Source: Bacillota bacterium | GTDB taxonomy: Bacteria; Bacillota; Clostridia; Lachnospirales; Lachnospiraceae | DNA: 28,420 nucleotides | Direction of reading: 5' to 3' | Assembly (NCBI GenBank): GCA_023399455.1 | Contig: JAEWPN010000114.1 | Coordinates: forward strand, 1-28,420 | Shown here: positions 16,867 through 25,108 of the stretch, in pieces | Position numbering within the stretch: position 1 is the stretch's first letter | How the letters are laid out: each line of letters opens with the position of its first letter | Position numbers and translations under genes: made by a program | Notes under the pieces: model-generated | The model's database searches: none | Told to the model about the DNA's origin: nothing | Seen by the model: the letters and a program-made list of their open reading frames with translations, nothing else

Positions 16867-17346
16867 GTGAAGGTTGAAATAAAACTATCTGCGGATATAA
16901 AAGAACCATATGCTGTGATTTATGCAAATGCGGTAACTGAAGAGGTACAGCGCGCTGCGGAAGCTTTTGAAATGAAGGGAAGCGTAATCACCGCAAAAGA
17001 AAACGAGAAAATAGTTATCTTGGACGGAGCGGAAATCTATATGGTGCGTGCGGAAAACAAGGAGGTTTTCATTTACGGCAGGGATAAGAAATATTTGTCA
17101 AGAAAGAAGCTTTACGAGCTGGAATATATGCTGGGAGAGAATTTCATGAGGATTTCCAAGACTACCATTGTGAATCTGAAGAAAATTGACAGTGTGGAGC
17201 CGGCCTTTAACGCCATGATGTACCTCGTGATGAAGAACGGCTGCAAAGATTATATTACAAGAACTTATCTCATGGAATGGCAGGATATACCATTATGGGA
17301 AATGAGTGGTTTTTATCTTCTCCCAGAGGCTTCAACACTCAGATAG
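16867..17346 (+). CDS. LytTR-type DNA-binding regulator with altered C-terminus
   Basis: A cytoplasmic transcription regulator. After a short N-terminal part (KVEIKLSADIKEPYAVIYA, AVTEEVQRAAEAF) the 159-residue protein carries a LytTR DNA-binding domain: IVILDGAEIYMVRAENKEVFIYGRDKKYLSRKKLYELEYML, then FMRISKTTIVNLKKIDSVEPAFNAMMYLVMKNG and ITRTYL. The start is GTG at 16867 because GGGAGG lies 7 bases upstream; two in-frame ATGs (16843, 16852) are possible. After TYL a LytTR protein of this stand-alone type normally ends within about ten residues; here the frame runs on for about 24 residues (MEWQDIPLWEM...) over the start of the DUF3021 gene in another frame. Pairs of LytTR and DUF3021 genes are common in Firmicutes, the membrane protein being thought to control the regulator. 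Confidence 0.82.
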   Translation: MKVEIKLSADIKEPYAVIYANAVTEEVQRAAEAFEMKGSVITAKENEKIVILDGAEIYMVRAENKEVFIYGRDKKYLSRKKLYELEYMLGENFMRISKTTIVNLKKIDSVEPAFNAMMYLVMKNGCKDYITRTYLMEWQDIPLWEMSGFYLLPEASTLR

Positions 17347-17633
17347 CGGCTTCGATGGTCGTGGGTCTAGGCTGGAGTCTTCCAACTGTGGTATATGATA
17401 ACGAAAGGCTCTCCAGAGTGCAGCAGCTTTTGATCCATGGAGCGATAGGTTTTATCGTGTATATTCCGGTGGCCTTTTATATGCAGTGGATACCCTTAGG
17501 AAATATTTCCCTTATGCTTGCAAGCATCCTGATAGCGATAGTCAGCGCGTTTATTGTTTGGCTTTGCTTCTATTTCTATTACAGGGGCGAGGCCAGGGAA
17601 ATCAATCGGGAAATTAAGGAAAAGGGTTTATAG
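17277..17633 (+). CDS. DUF3021 membrane protein, apparently missing its first membrane segment
   Basis: A small membrane protein of the DUF3021 family, usual partner of LytTR regulators. Recognisable is the central signature, here DNERLSRVQQLLIHGAIGFIVYIPVAFYMQWIP, equivalent to the family's E-x-W-S-x-x-x-Q-T-x-x-H-F...P-x-A-Y-x-x-x-W-M. It is followed by two more membrane segments and a charged tail. At 118 residues it is shorter than the usual 130-150, and no first membrane segment is present before GNEWFLSSPRGFNTQIA. The most likely start is ATG 17277 or ATG 17295 (CAGGA 9 bases before the latter). It overlaps the LytTR gene by 52-70 bases in another frame. It may be a functional short form or a decayed gene. 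Confidence 0.65.
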   Translation: MAGYTIMGNEWFLSSPRGFNTQIAASMVVGLGWSLPTVVYDNERLSRVQQLLIHGAIGFIVYIPVAFYMQWIPLGNISLMLASILIAIVSAFIVWLCFYFYYRGEAREINREIKEKGL

Positions 17634-17646
17634 GAGCTGATATAAC

Positions 17647-17679
17647 ATGCAGGAGAGGCGAGAAAAGTCTCTCCTGTAT
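17647..17679 (+). terminator. Probable terminator after the DUF3021 gene
   Basis: CAGGAGAG (17650-17657) and CTCTCCTG (17669-17676) form a perfect 8-base stem, extendable by three weaker pairs, followed by TATTTG. The U-tract is poor, so efficiency is uncertain. Confidence 0.5.
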
Positions 17680-17704
17680 TTGCATGAAAATAGCTACTCG
17701 CTTC

Positions 17705-17734
17705 TTGTACTTTACACCGCCTGTATGCTATACT
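17705..17734 (+). promoter_or_regulatory. xpaC-telA promoter
   Basis: TTGTAC (17705-17710) and TATACT (17729-17734) are 18 bases apart, and TGC directly before the second makes an extended -10. The start near 17741 leaves a leader of about 53 bases. Confidence 0.55.
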
Positions 17735-17793
17735 ACTAAAGTAAATTTCTATAGATTGATTTTAGTATAATAAGAACGGCGGAGAATGGTAAA

Positions 17794-19062
17794 ATGAACG
17801 ATATGGATTTTTCCAATTGGGGGCGGGATATTGGAGAAAAAATTGATAAATTCGTAAAGTCCAAGGAAGTTACGGAATTGCAGGAAAATATCAGAGCGAC
17901 GGTGGAAAACACCATGCAGGAAGTGAGCCGTTCCGTAAAGGAAGCTACTGATAATGCGAATAAGAGTGCGGGTCAGAACAGAAGTAAACCGTATCAGAGC
18001 GTGCCTCCGAAAAAAAACTATCAGGATACCTACCGCACGGGCCAGTACGCGAAAACCGCGCAGCCTATGAAGGAATATCGAAATAACCGCCAGCTCCCGG
18101 TAATGAGAAGTCCTCAGGGGAGCGTATCCGGCGTGCTGCTTACCGTGTTCGGAAGTCTTGGTGCGGTGCTATCGTGGAGCTATGCGCTGGTGGCATATTC
18201 ACTATCCTTTGTCGCGGTCAATCTGTTCGGAATAGGAGCCATATCCATAGAGATACCGTTGGTGTTAGGCTGTATCTGCACGGCGGCAGCCGCAGCGGGC
18301 GGATTTTTGAGGCGCAGAGTGAAGAGATTTAAAAAATATGTAAAGGCTATGGGAGTGAAGGATTTTCATTCCATAGAGAGCCTTGCTAAGATAGTAGGAA
18401 AAAAGGACAAGTTTGTCATCAAGGACTTAAAGCGCATGATAAGGCGCCGGTGGTTTCGCGAGGGACATCTGGACCGTCAGGAGACCTGCTTCATGCTGAC
18501 GGACGAATCCTATCAGATGTATCAGGATGCACAGAAAGAGCTGGAACGCCGCAAGGAGGAGGAACAACGTCTTTCCAAGGAGAAGGAGCTGTTAGAGCAG
18601 GACCCGGTGAGAAAGCAGCTTATGATAACTGTGGAAGAAGGAAAGGAATATATCAGGCGCATCAAGGCTGCTAACGACAGTATGCCGGATGAGGAGATTT
18701 CCGGCAAGCTTTTCCGTCTGGAGAGGATTTGTACCCGTATTTTTGAGCATATAGAGCAGAACCCGGAGAAGCTGTCCGATATACGCAGGTTCATGAGCTA
18801 CTATATGCCTACTACGCTTAAACTGGTGGAGGCATATCAGGAATTCAGCGAGCAGCCGGTCCAGGGAGATAATATCACCACCGCGAAAAAAGAAATTGAA
18901 GAAATGCTGGACGATATAAACGGAGCCTTTGAAAAGATGTTTGACAAGCTTTTTGAGGATGACGCGATGGATATTTCCACGGATATTTCCGTATTGTCTA
19001 CTATGCTGGCACAAGAAGGGCTTTTAAAGGATGAATTCAAAAAAGAGAATGAGGGAGAATAA
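17794..19062 (+). CDS. XpaC-like membrane protein (5-bromo-4-chloroindolyl phosphate hydrolysis family)
   Basis: The 422-residue protein has a polar, helical N-terminus (residues 1-105, Gln/Asn/Lys-rich), a membrane hairpin at about 110-170 (GVLLTVFGSLGAVLSW..., IPLVLGCICTAAAAAGGF), a basic segment, and a long helical C-terminus. The latter includes a winged-helix-like stretch (HSIESLAKIVGKKDKFVIKDLKRMIRRRWF) and a coiled-coil (QKELERRKEEEQRLSKEKELLEQ). This is the layout of the XpaC/PF10112 family, which takes its name from a reporter-dye phenotype in Bacillus; the true function is unknown. It is 11 bases upstream of telA, the same pair as in Bacillus, suggesting a joint envelope-stress or toxic-ion role. 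Confidence 0.78.
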   Translation: MNDMDFSNWGRDIGEKIDKFVKSKEVTELQENIRATVENTMQEVSRSVKEATDNANKSAGQNRSKPYQSVPPKKNYQDTYRTGQYAKTAQPMKEYRNNRQLPVMRSPQGSVSGVLLTVFGSLGAVLSWSYALVAYSLSFVAVNLFGIGAISIEIPLVLGCICTAAAAAGGFLRRRVKRFKKYVKAMGVKDFHSIESLAKIVGKKDKFVIKDLKRMIRRRWFREGHLDRQETCFMLTDESYQMYQDAQKELERRKEEEQRLSKEKELLEQDPVRKQLMITVEEGKEYIRRIKAANDSMPDEEISGKLFRLERICTRIFEHIEQNPEKLSDIRRFMSYYMPTTLKLVEAYQEFSEQPVQGDNITTAKKEIEEMLDDINGAFEKMFDKLFEDDAMDISTDISVLSTMLAQEGLLKDEFKKENEGE

Positions 19063-19073
19063 AGGAGCAGATT

Positions 19074-20234
19074 ATGGCAATGGAAGAGAACAGAAATGAT
19101 GTACCGGTTTTAACATTAAGTCCATTTGAAGATTTGGCGAAAGAACCGGCAGCGCCGGCAGTGATTCCGCCTTCCGGTGCGGAGAAGCAGGAACAGATCG
19201 AGGTTTTTGATGAGAGTACGTTTACGCCTGAAGAACGCAGGATGGTGGACGATTTCGCTTCCAAGATCGATTTGAACAATTCTACTGTAATTTTGCAGTA
19301 CGGAGCGGGATCCCAGAAGAAAATCGCGGATTTTTCCGAGACTGCGCTTTCCAACGTGCGCAGCAAGGATTTGGGAGAAATCGGAGAGCTTTTATCCAGC
19401 GTGGTATACGAGCTGAAAAAGTTCGACGAGGAGGAAGAAAAAGGCTTTCTCGGAGTGTTTAAAAAGGGCAGCAATAAAATTGCCTCTATGAAGAGCAAGT
19501 ACGACAAGGCAGAAGTCAATATAGGCAAAATATGCGGCGTTTTAGAAGACCATCAGATCCAGCTTTTAAAAGATACGGCGATGCTTGATAAGATGTATGA
19601 CCTGAACAAGAATTATTTTAAGGAGCTTTCGATGTACATTCTGGCGGGCAAGAAAAAGCTCGGCAAGGTAAGGCAGGAGGAGCTTCCTGTTCTCATGGAG
19701 AGAGCTCAGGCGAGCAATCTGCCTGAGGATGCGCAGGCAGTGAACGATTTTGTGGCACAGTGCGACCGTTTCGAGAAGAAGATTCATGATCTGGAGCTGA
19801 CCAGAATGGTATCCATCCAGATGGCTCCGCAGATCCGGCTGGTACAGAGCAACGATACGATCATGTCGGAAAAGATTCAGTCTACCCTCGTGAACACGAT
19901 TCCTCTCTGGAAGAGTCAGATGGTGTTAGCGCTTGGCATTACCCATTCTTCTCAGGCGGCTCAGGCGCAGCGGGAGGTTACGGATATGACCAATGAGCTG
20001 CTTAAGAAAAATGCGGCGGTGCTGAAGGTGGCTACGGTAGAAACGGCCAAGGAGGCGGAGAGAAGTATTGTGGATATCGAGACGCTGAAACAGACCAACG
20101 AGTCTTTGATCTCCACATTGGATGAGGTGGTAAGGATTCAGGCGGAGGGACGCCAGAAGAGAAGAGAGGCGGAAGTGGAGCTTCAACGCATTGAAGGCGA
20201 GCTGAAGAATAGGCTGCTGCAGATGCAGGTGTAA
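19074..20234 (+). CDS. telA: TelA family protein (toxic anion resistance)
   Basis: The 386-residue soluble protein is almost wholly helical. It shows the TelA/KlaA-family features: a conserved DKMYDLNKNYFKELSMYILAGKKKL segment (about residues 176-200), QMAPQIRLVQSNDTIMSEKIQSTLVNTIPLWKSQM (about 248-282), and a C-terminal helical tail ending ...VRIQAEGRQKRREAEVELQRIEGEL. Homologues are associated with tellurite and other stress resistance and with envelope-active antibiotics; the mechanism is not established. The xpaC stop and the telA ribosome binding site AAAGGAG overlap, so the genes are co-translated from one transcript. Confidence 0.88.
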   Translation: MAMEENRNDVPVLTLSPFEDLAKEPAAPAVIPPSGAEKQEQIEVFDESTFTPEERRMVDDFASKIDLNNSTVILQYGAGSQKKIADFSETALSNVRSKDLGEIGELLSSVVYELKKFDEEEEKGFLGVFKKGSNKIASMKSKYDKAEVNIGKICGVLEDHQIQLLKDTAMLDKMYDLNKNYFKELSMYILAGKKKLGKVRQEELPVLMERAQASNLPEDAQAVNDFVAQCDRFEKKIHDLELTRMVSIQMAPQIRLVQSNDTIMSEKIQSTLVNTIPLWKSQMVLALGITHSSQAAQAQREVTDMTNELLKKNAAVLKVATVETAKEAERSIVDIETLKQTNESLISTLDEVVRIQAEGRQKRREAEVELQRIEGELKNRLLQMQV

Positions 20235-20258
20235 AAGTCCATGGATGAGGCATAGTGC

Positions 20259-21158
20259 ATGATGGAATATATTCCGGCAAAAACGATCATAACCAAGACG
20301 AAGAACGGTGAATGGTTTGGTACGGATTATAATATGAATATATATAAGGGCTGCTGTCATGGCTGTATTTATTGTGACAGCAGATCGGAATGCTACCATA
20401 TTGAAGACTTTGACAAGGTGCGTGCCAAGGAAAATGCGCTGCAGATAATCCGTGACGATTTGCGCCGCAAGGTGAAAAAGGGAGTGATAGGCACCGGGGC
20501 TATGAGCGACCCTTATAATCCTTTTGAAAAAGAATTGTGTCTGACCAGACATGCTCTGGAACTCATTAACGTCTTCGAATTCGGGGTGGCTATCGCTACC
20601 AAGAGCCCCTTGCTCACTCGGGATATCGATATTTTAATGGATATAAGAGAGCATTCTCCGGTGCTTTGCAAGGTGACGATAACTACGGCGGACGATGAAC
20701 TGGCGGCGAAGCTGGAGCCGGGAGCAGCCGTTTCCTCCAAGAGGTTTGAGGCGCTTTCGAGCTTGCGGGAGAACGGAATATTTGCCGGCATATTGCTTAT
20801 GCCGGTTTTGCCTTTTCTGGAGGATAATGAAGAAAATATTTTAAATATCGTTCATAGGGCAGCGCAGTGTTCTGTTAACTTTATCTATCCGGCCTTCGGG
20901 GTAACGCTCAGGCAGAATCAGAGAGATTATTATTACCAAAAGCTAAATGAGCTGTTTCCCGAAGATAATCTGGTAGGAAAGTACAGAAAGCAGTACGGGG
21001 AATACTACGAGTGCCGGTCTCCCAGGTCATCCCGGCTTTATTCGGTATTCGCAGAGGAATGCGAGAAATATGGAATTCTTTATAAAATGAAGGATATCGT
21101 ACACGTGTATAAGCGGAATTACGGAGAAAATCAACTTAATTTTTTGGATATGATATAG
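20259..21158 (+). CDS. Radical SAM protein of the SplB/COG1533 type
   Basis: The 299-residue protein has the iron-sulphur cluster motif C32-x3-C36-x2-C39 (KGCCHGCIYCDSRSECY), preceded by YNMNIYKG. GVIGTGAMSDPYNPFEKE follows, where the family has a T/S-D-x-Y-Q/N-P-x-E motif, and the rest forms a partial TIM-barrel. This is the family that includes spore photoproduct lyase-like proteins and the Rv2578c type, whose substrates are mostly unknown. It lacks obvious spore photoproduct lyase identity, so I do not call it SplB. It begins 24 bases after telA behind GATGAGG and may be the third gene of that operon, though no functional link is known. Confidence 0.82.
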   Translation: MMEYIPAKTIITKTKNGEWFGTDYNMNIYKGCCHGCIYCDSRSECYHIEDFDKVRAKENALQIIRDDLRRKVKKGVIGTGAMSDPYNPFEKELCLTRHALELINVFEFGVAIATKSPLLTRDIDILMDIREHSPVLCKVTITTADDELAAKLEPGAAVSSKRFEALSSLRENGIFAGILLMPVLPFLEDNEENILNIVHRAAQCSVNFIYPAFGVTLRQNQRDYYYQKLNELFPEDNLVGKYRKQYGEYYECRSPRSSRLYSVFAEECEKYGILYKMKDIVHVYKRNYGENQLNFLDMI

Positions 21159-21200
21159 AGCCTCTTAAATCTTAATAATTTATAAATATGTGAACCATTT

Positions 21201-21230
21201 TTATTCTCGACGTAACTAATTATGTATAAT
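21201..21230 (+). promoter_or_regulatory. Promoter of the amidase-yjbQ-yjbQ-GH31 operon
   Basis: A perfect -10 TATAAT (21225-21230) has only a weak -35, TTATTC (21201-21206), at 18 bases. No terminator is visible between the radical SAM gene and this point, so read-through is possible. Confidence 0.4.
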
Positions 21231-21273
21231 GGATACATAAAAGGCCGGAGAGGGCTGTCCGAGGGGCAGAGTT

Positions 21274-22095
21274 GTGTTAAAAATGGAAATACATAAGATG
21301 CAGATTGAGGATGTGGTCAGGCCGGAGAAGAGAAGACGTGCTCTGACGCAGGAAGAAAGAATCCGCAGAAAAAAGCGTAAGAGAAAAAGAAAATTAATCA
21401 GAATGGCGGCCATAGGCATGACTGCCGCATTATCCTTTGCCTTGATCGCAGGGGTTATCGCTCTTGTGCTCTTTGTATCCGGCGGGATCGGAAGACAGGA
21501 GAGCATACAGGCGGTGCTAAGTGAAGAAATTCGAACCTTGAAGGATGGAAAGAAGGGCAAGTGGCAGGATTTCTACGCTGCCGAACTGGCTATGCCGGCG
21601 ATGGACGTAGAGCTACTTACTGTCAACGAGTTTTCCAGACCCGGAATCGCTTTGCCGGAGGTTAAGAATATTTTCATTCATTATACGGCGAATGTGGGAA
21701 CAACGGCATTGCAGAATCGAAGCTATTTCGAATCCCTGGCTGAAACACATGAGCGTTCAGCAAGCGCTCATTTTATTATAAGCTGTGACGGAGAAGTGGT
21801 TCAGTGCATTCCCACTAAGGAGATTGCCTATGCGGTAATGAAGCGCAATTACGATTCTATCTCTATTGAATGCTGCTATGAAAGGGAGGACGGACAATTT
21901 ACGGACCAGACCTATCAGTCGTTGATTGAGCTGACGGCATGGCTTTTGCATAAATACGAGCTTGTGCCCGAGGATGTTCTTCGTCACTACGATGAAGGCG
22001 GTAAGTTATGTCCTAAATATTATGTGAAAAACGAAGGAGCGTGGGACAAATTTCTTGTGGATTTGAGCCAATATATGGAACAGGCTGCTGAATGA
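21274..22095 (+). CDS. Membrane-anchored N-acetylmuramoyl-L-alanine amidase (Amidase_2 fold)
   Basis: A zinc amidase expected to cut the bond between muramic acid and L-alanine in peptidoglycan outside the membrane. The 273-residue protein has a very basic cytoplasmic N-terminus ([10 protein letters not shown], 31-40), one membrane segment (about 46-70), a linker, and an Amidase_2 domain (about 125-260). Probable zinc ligands are H136 (IFIHYTAN), H238 ([13 protein letters not shown]) and C246, the His-His-Cys set of T7 lysozyme. E199 in SISIECC lies where the family has a conserved Glu. I choose the GTG at 21274, with GAGGGG 7 bases upstream, over ATG 21283. It heads a run of four closely spaced plus-strand genes. 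Confidence 0.85.
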   Translation: MLKMEIHKMQIEDVVRPEKRRRALTQEERIRRKKRKRKRKLIRMAAIGMTAALSFALIAGVIALVLFVSGGIGRQESIQAVLSEEIRTLKDGKKGKWQDFYAAELAMPAMDVELLTVNEFSRPGIALPEVKNIFIHYTANVGTTALQNRSYFESLAETHERSASAHFIISCDGEVVQCIPTKEIAYAVMKRNYDSISIECCYEREDGQFTDQTYQSLIELTAWLLHKYELVPEDVLRHYDEGGKLCPKYYVKNEGAWDKFLVDLSQYMEQAAE

Positions 22096-22132
22096 GGCGA
22101 TGCGGTTTCACCGCCGTAGGGAGGATATGGAT

Positions 22133-22549
22133 ATGAAATCTTTTAGAAAAGAGCTGCATTTTAATTTTCCTTCGAGGAGAGGACTTCAGAATATTACGGG
22201 AGAGGTGCAGCGGGCAATCGATGAAAGCGGGATTAAGGAAGGACTTGTGCTGGTAAATGCCATGAATATTACTGCGAGCGTGTTCATCAATGACGACGAA
22301 AGCGGACTGCATCACGACTATGAGGTATGGCTCGAGAAGCTGGCACCGGAGAAGCCTTACGGCCAATATAATCACAATGGCTATGAGGACAATGCGGATG
22401 CCCATTTGAAGCGCACGATCATGGGACGCGAGACAGTATGTGCCATTACTGGAGGGAAGCTCGATTTCGGTACGTGGGAACAGATTTTTTATTTTGAATT
22501 CGATGGGAAACGGAACAAGCGGGTGCTTATTAAGGTTATTGGTGAATAG
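22133..22549 (+). CDS. YjbQ/UPF0047 family protein, asparagine subfamily
   Basis: A small 138-residue protein of the YjbQ family (COG0432). Family members have reported weak thiamine-phosphate synthase activity but no settled physiological role. It has the C-terminal signature [11 protein letters not shown]...[28 protein letters not shown]. At the position of the family's His-Thr-Thr/Ser-Ala motif it reads N-I-T-A ([13 protein letters not shown]), and [19 protein letters not shown] follows; this marks a known second subfamily rather than decay. Start 22133 has AGGGAGG 8 bases before it; upstream in-frame ATGs (22100, 22127) are worse placed. It lies 37 bases after the amidase and 18 before its paralogue. 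Confidence 0.85.
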   Translation: MKSFRKELHFNFPSRRGLQNITGEVQRAIDESGIKEGLVLVNAMNITASVFINDDESGLHHDYEVWLEKLAPEKPYGQYNHNGYEDNADAHLKRTIMGRETVCAITGGKLDFGTWEQIFYFEFDGKRNKRVLIKVIGE

Positions 22550-22567
22550 TGAAAGCAGGAGGCATGT

Positions 22568-22972
22568 ATGGGAAAGATATATGAGATTCCGGTGCGGACA
22601 AGTGCACATACGCAGATGATAGATATCACCGGAGAGGTGAAGAAACTTGTGGCCGGAAGCGGGGTAAAGAGCGGCATATGTATGATTTATGTACCCCACA
22701 CTACAGCGGCGGTCACAATTAATGAAAATGCCGATCCGGACGTGGTGCGGGACTTTACTATGGAAATCGATAAGATCGTTCCCTGGGAGGATGGATATCG
22801 TCACATGGAAGGGAATTCGGCAGCCCATTTGAAAGCCAGCATGATGGGATTTTCGGAGTTAGTAATAATAGAGAACGGTAATCTTCTTCTGGGAACGTGG
22901 CAGGGAATTTATTTCCTGGAATATGACGGAGCAAGAAACAGAAAAGTGTATGTGAAATTAATGGAAGGATAA
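22568..22972 (+). CDS. YjbQ/UPF0047 family protein, canonical subfamily
   Basis: The second, 134-residue YjbQ protein has the canonical HTTAAVTINENADPDVVRD (residues about 45-63) and the C-terminal AAHLKASMMG...GNLLLGTWQGIYFLEYDGARNRKVYVKL. It thus keeps the conserved His-Thr-Thr-Ala that its upstream neighbour lacks. Proteins of this family form trimers with an active-site pocket between subunits, so a mixed assembly of the two paralogues is conceivable. It is preceded by AGGAGG. Function in the cell is unknown; placement between an amidase and a GH31 glucosidase suggests a link to sugar or envelope metabolism, which is inference. Confidence 0.88.
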   Translation: MGKIYEIPVRTSAHTQMIDITGEVKKLVAGSGVKSGICMIYVPHTTAAVTINENADPDVVRDFTMEIDKIVPWEDGYRHMEGNSAAHLKASMMGFSELVIIENGNLLLGTWQGIYFLEYDGARNRKVYVKLMEG

Positions 22973-22982
22973 TATTGCACAA

Positions 22983-25022
22983 ATGACAGATAAGTTTATT
23001 TTCGGAAGACCATTGGATACGGAGGCGGTAATACTTGGCGGTCTGGAACCGGCCGATGCCGCCCTTTTAGAAAAGTTTTTTCACATGAGTGAAAAGGAAA
23101 TTGAAGGCGGAGAAGGCCTTCTTTTTACTTGCAAAATGGAGAGAGAGGACATCGTCTACGGTCTGGGAGAAAATGTCAGGGGAATCAATAAGCGGGGATG
23201 GATATATGAAAGCAAATGCAGCGATGATCCGTTCCATAGGGAGGATACGCGCTCGCTCTATGGAGCCCATAACTTTCTTATTGTGGCCGGAGGGCGAAAA
23301 AGCTTCGGGGTATTTGTGGATCATCCGGGCAAGGTAGTCTTTGATGTGGGCTATACGAAGCTGGAAGAGCTTGTGATTTCCATTCCTGATAAGAATGTTT
23401 GTCTTTATATCATAGAAGCAGGTTCGCCGGAAGAAATTGTAAAGGAATTCCGGGAGCTGGTGGGAAGCAGCTACATTCCTCCCAAGTGGGCATTCGGTTA
23501 TGGACAAAGCCGCTGGAGCTATATGACGGAGGATGAGGTACGCGAGGTGGCGGCCCGGCATAGGGAAAACGGTATTCCGCTGGATAGCATTTACCTGGAT
23601 ATAGACTACATGGAGCGTTATAAGGATTTCACGGTAAACGAGGAAAGATTCCCGGATCTTCAGGGTTTAGTGGAGGAAATGAAAGCTCAGGGTATCCATC
23701 TCGTTCCGATTATCGACGCCGGAGTGAAAATTGAGGAAGGTTATGAGGTATATGAGGAAGGTGCAGAGAAGGGATATTTCTGCAGGACGCAGGACGGCAG
23801 AAACTTTGTGGCGGGAGTATGGCCCGGAAGGGTGCATTTTCCGGATATGTTAAAGGAGGATGCACGCAGATGGTTCGGCGGAAAGTACAAGTTTCTTCTG
23901 GATAAGGGGATCGACGGCTTTTGGAACGATATGAACGAACCGGCGATTTTCTATTCGGAAGAGCGTTTGCAGGAAGTATTCGAAGAGATTGAGGAGTATA
24001 AGAATAAGAATCTGGATATTCAATCCTTCTTCGCGTTTAAGGATATTGTCGCCGGACTTAATAACAATGAGAACGACTATACGCGTTTTTACCATGAATA
24101 TCACGGCGAAAAGATTCGTCACGATAGGGTGCACAATTTATATGGCTTCAATATGACAAAGGCGGCGGGGGAAGCCTTCGAAGAGCTGTGTCCTGATAAA
24201 AGGATTCTGATGTATTCCCGTTCTTCCTATATCGGCATGCACCGTTACGGAGGAATATGGATGGGAGACAATCTTTCCTGGTGGTCGCACCTGCTTCTGA
24301 ACATTCGTATGCTTCCTTCCTTAAATATGTGCGGATTCCTTTATACCGGCGCGGATATTGGAGGCTTCGGTGCGGATACCACAGAGGATTTGATGCTTAG
24401 ATGGCTGGAATTCGGTATTTTTACACCTTTGATGCGGAATCATTCCGCGATGGGAACGAGACGGCAGGAAATATATCGTTTTGAAAATACGGAAGCCTTT
24501 CGAAATATTATCGGACTTCGTTATGGATTTCTTCCCTATATTTACAGTGAATTTATGAAAGCATCTTTGTCGGACGGCATGTACTGCAAGCCGTTATCCT
24601 TTGTTTATCCTCAGGATGAACAGGCGAAACGGGTGGAGGATCAGCTGATGATCGGAGAGAGTGTGATGATCGCTCCGGTTTATGAGCAGAATGCTAACGG
24701 CAGATATGTGTATTTGCCAGAGAGCATGAAAATGGTTCGGTTTAGGTCGCTGAGGGACAGAGAGGAAATTGTCCTTGAAAAGGGGCATCATTATATAGAT
24801 GTGGCTTTGGAAGAAGTCGTACTGTTTATCCGCAGGAACCATATTCTTCCGGTTGCGGAAGAAGGCGGTCAATGTGTGGAGGAGGTCGACTTTAAGAATT
24901 TGACGCTGCTCAGCTTTGCGGATGAGGAGACGCAATATATCTATTATGATGACGACGGCTACGGGAAGGACTATAAAAATACCGGAAATTACACGGTTCT
25001 TAAGGTAAGTCCGGAGAAATAG
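22983..25022 (+). CDS. Glycoside hydrolase family 31 alpha-glucosidase, likely isomaltase type
   Basis: A cytoplasmic enzyme (no signal peptide) that releases glucose from alpha-glucosides. The 679-residue protein has an N-terminal beta-sandwich (LGENVRGINKRG at about 61-72), a (beta/alpha)8 barrel, and C-terminal beta domains. The nucleophile is D316 in GFWNDMNEP and the acid/base is D429 in IWMGDN, both standard GH31 positions. Length and motifs match the compact gut-Firmicutes type represented by Ro-alphaG1 of Blautia obeum. From memory that enzyme has catalytic residues 307 and 420 and a specificity tryptophan at 169; adding 9 to each gives D316, D429 and W178, all present. That predicts a preference for alpha-1,6 links. 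The ribosome binding site is weak (AAGGA, 13 bases away), so translation may depend on the upstream gene. Confidence 0.92.
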   Translation: MTDKFIFGRPLDTEAVILGGLEPADAALLEKFFHMSEKEIEGGEGLLFTCKMEREDIVYGLGENVRGINKRGWIYESKCSDDPFHREDTRSLYGAHNFLIVAGGRKSFGVFVDHPGKVVFDVGYTKLEELVISIPDKNVCLYIIEAGSPEEIVKEFRELVGSSYIPPKWAFGYGQSRWSYMTEDEVREVAARHRENGIPLDSIYLDIDYMERYKDFTVNEERFPDLQGLVEEMKAQGIHLVPIIDAGVKIEEGYEVYEEGAEKGYFCRTQDGRNFVAGVWPGRVHFPDMLKEDARRWFGGKYKFLLDKGIDGFWNDMNEPAIFYSEERLQEVFEEIEEYKNKNLDIQSFFAFKDIVAGLNNNENDYTRFYHEYHGEKIRHDRVHNLYGFNMTKAAGEAFEELCPDKRILMYSRSSYIGMHRYGGIWMGDNLSWWSHLLLNIRMLPSLNMCGFLYTGADIGGFGADTTEDLMLRWLEFGIFTPLMRNHSAMGTRRQEIYRFENTEAFRNIIGLRYGFLPYIYSEFMKASLSDGMYCKPLSFVYPQDEQAKRVEDQLMIGESVMIAPVYEQNANGRYVYLPESMKMVRFRSLRDREEIVLEKGHHYIDVALEEVVLFIRRNHILPVAEEGGQCVEEVDFKNLTLLSFADEETQYIYYDDDGYGKDYKNTGNYTVLKVSPEK

Positions 25023-25026
25023 AAAT

Positions 25027-25068
25027 AAGCTGCGGTACTTGTATATGATAAGTACCGCAGCTTTTTTT
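25027..25068 (+). terminator. Strong terminator after the GH31 gene
   Basis: AAGCTGCGGTACTT (25027-25040) and AAGTACCGCAGCTT (25050-25063) form a perfect 14-base stem with a 9-base loop, followed by more T residues to 25068. Confidence 0.92.
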
Positions 25069-25108
25069 ATGATTATCTACTGGATCTATAAGCTTGCGGG
25101 TTTACAGA

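Noticed and set aside
22133..22549. First YjbQ copy as a decayed paralogue because it lacks the conserved His
   Set aside because: The frame is intact, all other signatures are strong, and the NITA form with [11 protein letters not shown] is a recognised subfamily pattern rather than random loss.
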